This document shows positions 13,805-15,516 of a DNA stretch of 15,516 nucleotides, piece by piece; positions within the stretch are counted from its first letter, which is position 1; the number at the start of each line of letters is the position of its first letter. The stretch is from positions 1 through 15,516 of the forward strand of contig CAIUGQ010000558.1 of NCBI GenBank assembly GCA_903898725.1, written 5' to 3'. The DNA is from an uncultured Burkholderiales bacterium. GTDB taxonomy: Bacteria; Pseudomonadota; Gammaproteobacteria; Burkholderiales; Burkholderiaceae_E. The notes under the pieces were generated by a model. That model was given only the letters and a program-made list of their open reading frames with translations, was not told the DNA's origin and made no database searches. The position numbers were made by a program, and so were the translations under genes.

Positions 13805-15256
13805 TCAGTGCCTCAGGCCGGCCGGCGCGGGAGCCGGCCGCCGCTCGCCGATCGGCTGGGGCAGCAGCGTCGCCACCGTGAGCCGGTCGTCGGTGAAATG
13901 CTTGGCGGCGACGGCGCGCACCTCGTCGACCGTGACCGAACGGATCTTCTCGAGGATGCGGTCGGCGTCGCGGTGCGACAGGCCGACGATCTCGAGTCCG
14001 GCCAGCTCCATCGCCTGCGCGAACACCGAGTCGCGCTTGTAGACCTGGCCGGCGACATACTGGACCTTGACCCGCTCGAGCTCGGCGACGGGCACGCCCT
14101 CCTTCGCGATCCGCTCGATCTCGGCGCGCATCGCGCGCTCGACGTCCTCGGTCGTGCGCCCCTCGGCCGGCGTGCCGTCGAGGATGAACACCGCCGGGCC
14201 GCGCTGGGTCATGTCGTAGCCCGCGCCCGCGCGGTTGGCCACCCGCGAGCCGCGGACGATGCTGCGCGTGAAGCGGGTGCTGTCGCCGCCGTCGAGCAGC
14301 GAGCTCAGCAGCTCGAGGGCGTAGGGCTCGCGGTCGCCGTCGATCGACTCGAGCTTCGGGACGCGGAAGGCCATCGCGACCGTCGGCGTCTCGGCGGGTG
14401 CCTTGACCTGGATGCGCCGCAGCCCGAGCTGCGGCGGCTCGACCTGCGGCTTGCGCGGCGGCAGCGCGCGCGAGGGGATGCGGCCGTAGGTCTCCTGGGC
14501 CAGCGTCCAGACGGCCTCGGGATCGACGTCGCCGGCGACCACGAGGATGGCGTTCGAGGGGGTGTACCAGGCGTCGTACCAGGCCTGGGCATCGGCCACC
14601 GTCATCGACTCGAGGTCGCTCATCCAGCCGATGATCGGGTGCCGGTACGGGTGCGCGGTGAAGATCGACGCCATCAGCTGCTCGTAGACCATCCCGCCGG
14701 CGCGGTCCTCGGTGCGCAGCCGGCGCTCCTCCATCACGACGCGGATCTCCTTGGCGAACTCGTCGGCGGACAGGTTCAGGTTCGCCATCCGGTCGGACTC
14801 GAGCCGCATCACCTCGGTCAGGCGCGAGGTGTGGATCTGCTGGAAGTAGCCGGTGTAGTCGCGCGAGGTGAACGCGTTCTCGCGCCCGCCCATCGCGGCG
14901 ACGCGGCGCGAGAACTCGCCCGGCGCGAGCGTCTTCGTGCCCTTGAACATCATGTGCTCGAGCACGTGCGCGACGCCGGTGCGGCCGTTGACCTCGTCCA
15001 TGGAGCCGGCGCGGTACCAGACCATGTGCACCGCGGTGGGCGCGCGGCTGTCGCGCTTGACGAGCACCTTCATGCCGTTGGGCAGCGTGCGCTCGAAGGC
15101 CTGGGCGGTGGCGGCCGACGGCGCGGCGCCCGGGGCCGGGGGCGATGCGGACTGCGCGAGCGCCCGCGGGGCCGTGCCGGTACCGAACCAGAGGGCGGCG
15201 ACGGCGGTGAAGACTGCCAGGCGCGCGGCGCGTTGGCGCCCGGTCGGAGGGGTCAT
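13805..15256 (-). CDS. M16-family zinc metallopeptidase, active subunit
   Basis: A 483-aa periplasmic zinc peptidase of the pitrilysin/processing-peptidase family. A signal peptide covers about residues 1-35 (hydrophobic AVFTAVAALWFG, likely cleaved after RALA), followed by an Ala/Pro-rich linker to about 50. The inverted zinc motif HVLEH gives H97, E100 and H101, and the third ligand is E177 (in VVMEERR), 75 residues on as expected. GRENAFTSRDYTGYFQQ is the conserved substrate-strand region. The C-terminal M16 domain follows with RGPAVFILDGTP. Substrates are unknown; family members degrade peptides or process proteins. It heads the minus-strand run towards fdx and diverges from ftsY with 86 bp between. 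The chosen ATG gives a complete signal peptide; the upstream open frame does not resemble the family. Confidence 0.92.
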   Translation of the reverse strand: MTPPTGRQRAARLAVFTAVAALWFGTGTAPRALAQSASPPAPGAAPSAATAQAFERTLPNGMKVLVKRDSRAPTAVHMVWYRAGSMDEVNGRTGVAHVLEHMMFKGTKTLAPGEFSRRVAAMGGRENAFTSRDYTGYFQQIHTSRLTEVMRLESDRMANLNLSADEFAKEIRVVMEERRLRTEDRAGGMVYEQLMASIFTAHPYRHPIIGWMSDLESMTVADAQAWYDAWYTPSNAILVVAGDVDPEAVWTLAQETYGRIPSRALPPRKPQVEPPQLGLRRIQVKAPAETPTVAMAFRVPKLESIDGDREPYALELLSSLLDGGDSTRFTRSIVRGSRVANRAGAGYDMTQRGPAVFILDGTPAEGRTTEDVERAMRAEIERIAKEGVPVAELERVKVQYVAGQVYKRDSVFAQAMELAGLEIVGLSHRDADRILEKIRSVTVDEVRAVAAKHFTDDRLTVATLLPQPIGERRPAPAPAGLRH

Positions 15257-15266
15257 CTGTGCAGCG

Positions 15267-15272
15267 TAGAAT
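15267..15272 (+). promoter_or_regulatory. Candidate -10 box for ftsY
   Basis: TAGAAT matches five of six bases of the sigma-70 -10 consensus, in the 86-bp region between the divergent M16 and ftsY starts, 70 bp upstream of the ftsY ATG. No good -35 is seen at 16-18 bp. On the minus strand TACACT (about 15291-15286) is a weaker candidate for the M16 operon. Confidence 0.25.
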
Positions 15273-15342
15273 CGTGGATCCCGAGTGTACTCCGGCGCCC
15301 GAAGCCCCCTGCGGCCACGCGGGCCCGCCTCCCAGGCACCCC

Positions 15343-15516
15343 ATGTTCGGATTCCTTCGCCGCAAGAAGCCGGCCGAGCCCGAGGTCGCGCCCGCCGCCG
15401 GCCCGGCCGAGGCGCAGGCCGACCCGATCGTCCCGTCGACCGGAGCGGCGGGCGCGCCGGCCGCGCCTGCCGCCGCAACGGCGCCGGTCGACGCCAGGCT
15501 GTCGGAGGCGCCGCAC
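15343..15516 (+). CDS. ftsY: Signal recognition particle receptor FtsY (N-terminal part, cut by the window end)
   Basis: The frame opens with MFGFLRRKKPAEPEV and stays open for 58 codons to the window edge. FtsY proteins typically start with MFGFFK/R followed by basic residues that contact the membrane, and then a variable acidic or Ala/Pro-rich A domain, as here. The GTPase NG domain would lie beyond the window. Divergent placement next to two M16 genes, rsmD and coaD is common for ftsY in Burkholderiales and supports the call. Identification rests on the first dozen residues and synteny. Confidence 0.8.
   Translation, partial: MFGFLRRKKPAEPEVAPAAGPAEAQADPIVPSTGAAGAPAAPAAATAPVDARLSEAPH

Noticed and set aside
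12217..13881. 554-codon plus-strand open frame opposite rsmD and M16
   Set aside because: An antisense shadow: the minus strand carries signal-peptide, M16 and RsmD motifs throughout.

Overview
The window looks like chromosome of a very GC-rich betaproteobacterium, most likely Burkholderiales. This is inferred from gene order and protein style: a divergent ppk/ppx pair at one end, and ftsY facing two M16 peptidase genes, rsmD, coaD and a YfhL-type ferredoxin at the other. No rRNA, tRNA, insertion sequence, integrase, CRISPR or phage gene was seen.

Layout. (1) Positions 1-72 are the C-terminal tail of a plus-strand gene that begins outside the window. (2) Positions 109-3799 hold ppk (minus) and ppx (plus), the polyphosphate kinase and exopolyphosphatase. 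They diverge from a short intergenic region with a good PhoB-box match pointing towards ppk. (3) Positions 3909-10856 are a surface-sugar cluster made of two convergent four-gene operons. The plus operon encodes a family 2 glycosyltransferase, a sugar-nucleotide SDR, a hexapeptide acyltransferase and a serine-acetyltransferase-like acyltransferase. The minus operon encodes glucose-1-phosphate cytidylyltransferase (RfbF), CDP-glucose 4,6-dehydratase (RfbG), an RmlC-type epimerase and a TylC3/NovU-type sugar C-methyltransferase. Their stop codons are 3 nt apart. (4) Positions 10983-15256 are a minus-strand housekeeping run read M16 protease, M16-like pseudoprotease, rsmD, coaD, fdx. (5) The start of ftsY diverges from it at 15343.

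How the genes fit together. RfbF and RfbG should make CDP-4-keto-6-deoxyglucose. The epimerase and C-methyltransferase, tightly overlapped behind rfbG, suggest epimerisation and C-methylation of that keto sugar. The SDR could then reduce the 4-keto group. This parallels the dTDP-based NovW/NovU/NovS logic but on a CDP carrier. The acyltransferases and glycosyltransferase would decorate and transfer the product. The predicted product, a CDP-linked C-methyl-branched 6-deoxyhexose for a surface polysaccharide, is the most interesting system here.

Other notable points are four 21-bp tandem repeats across the M16/rsmD junction that give RsmD an unusual Arg-Gly-rich N-terminus, a His at a usually Tyr active-site position of the epimerase, and a Pho box so close to ppk that its mRNA may be nearly leaderless.
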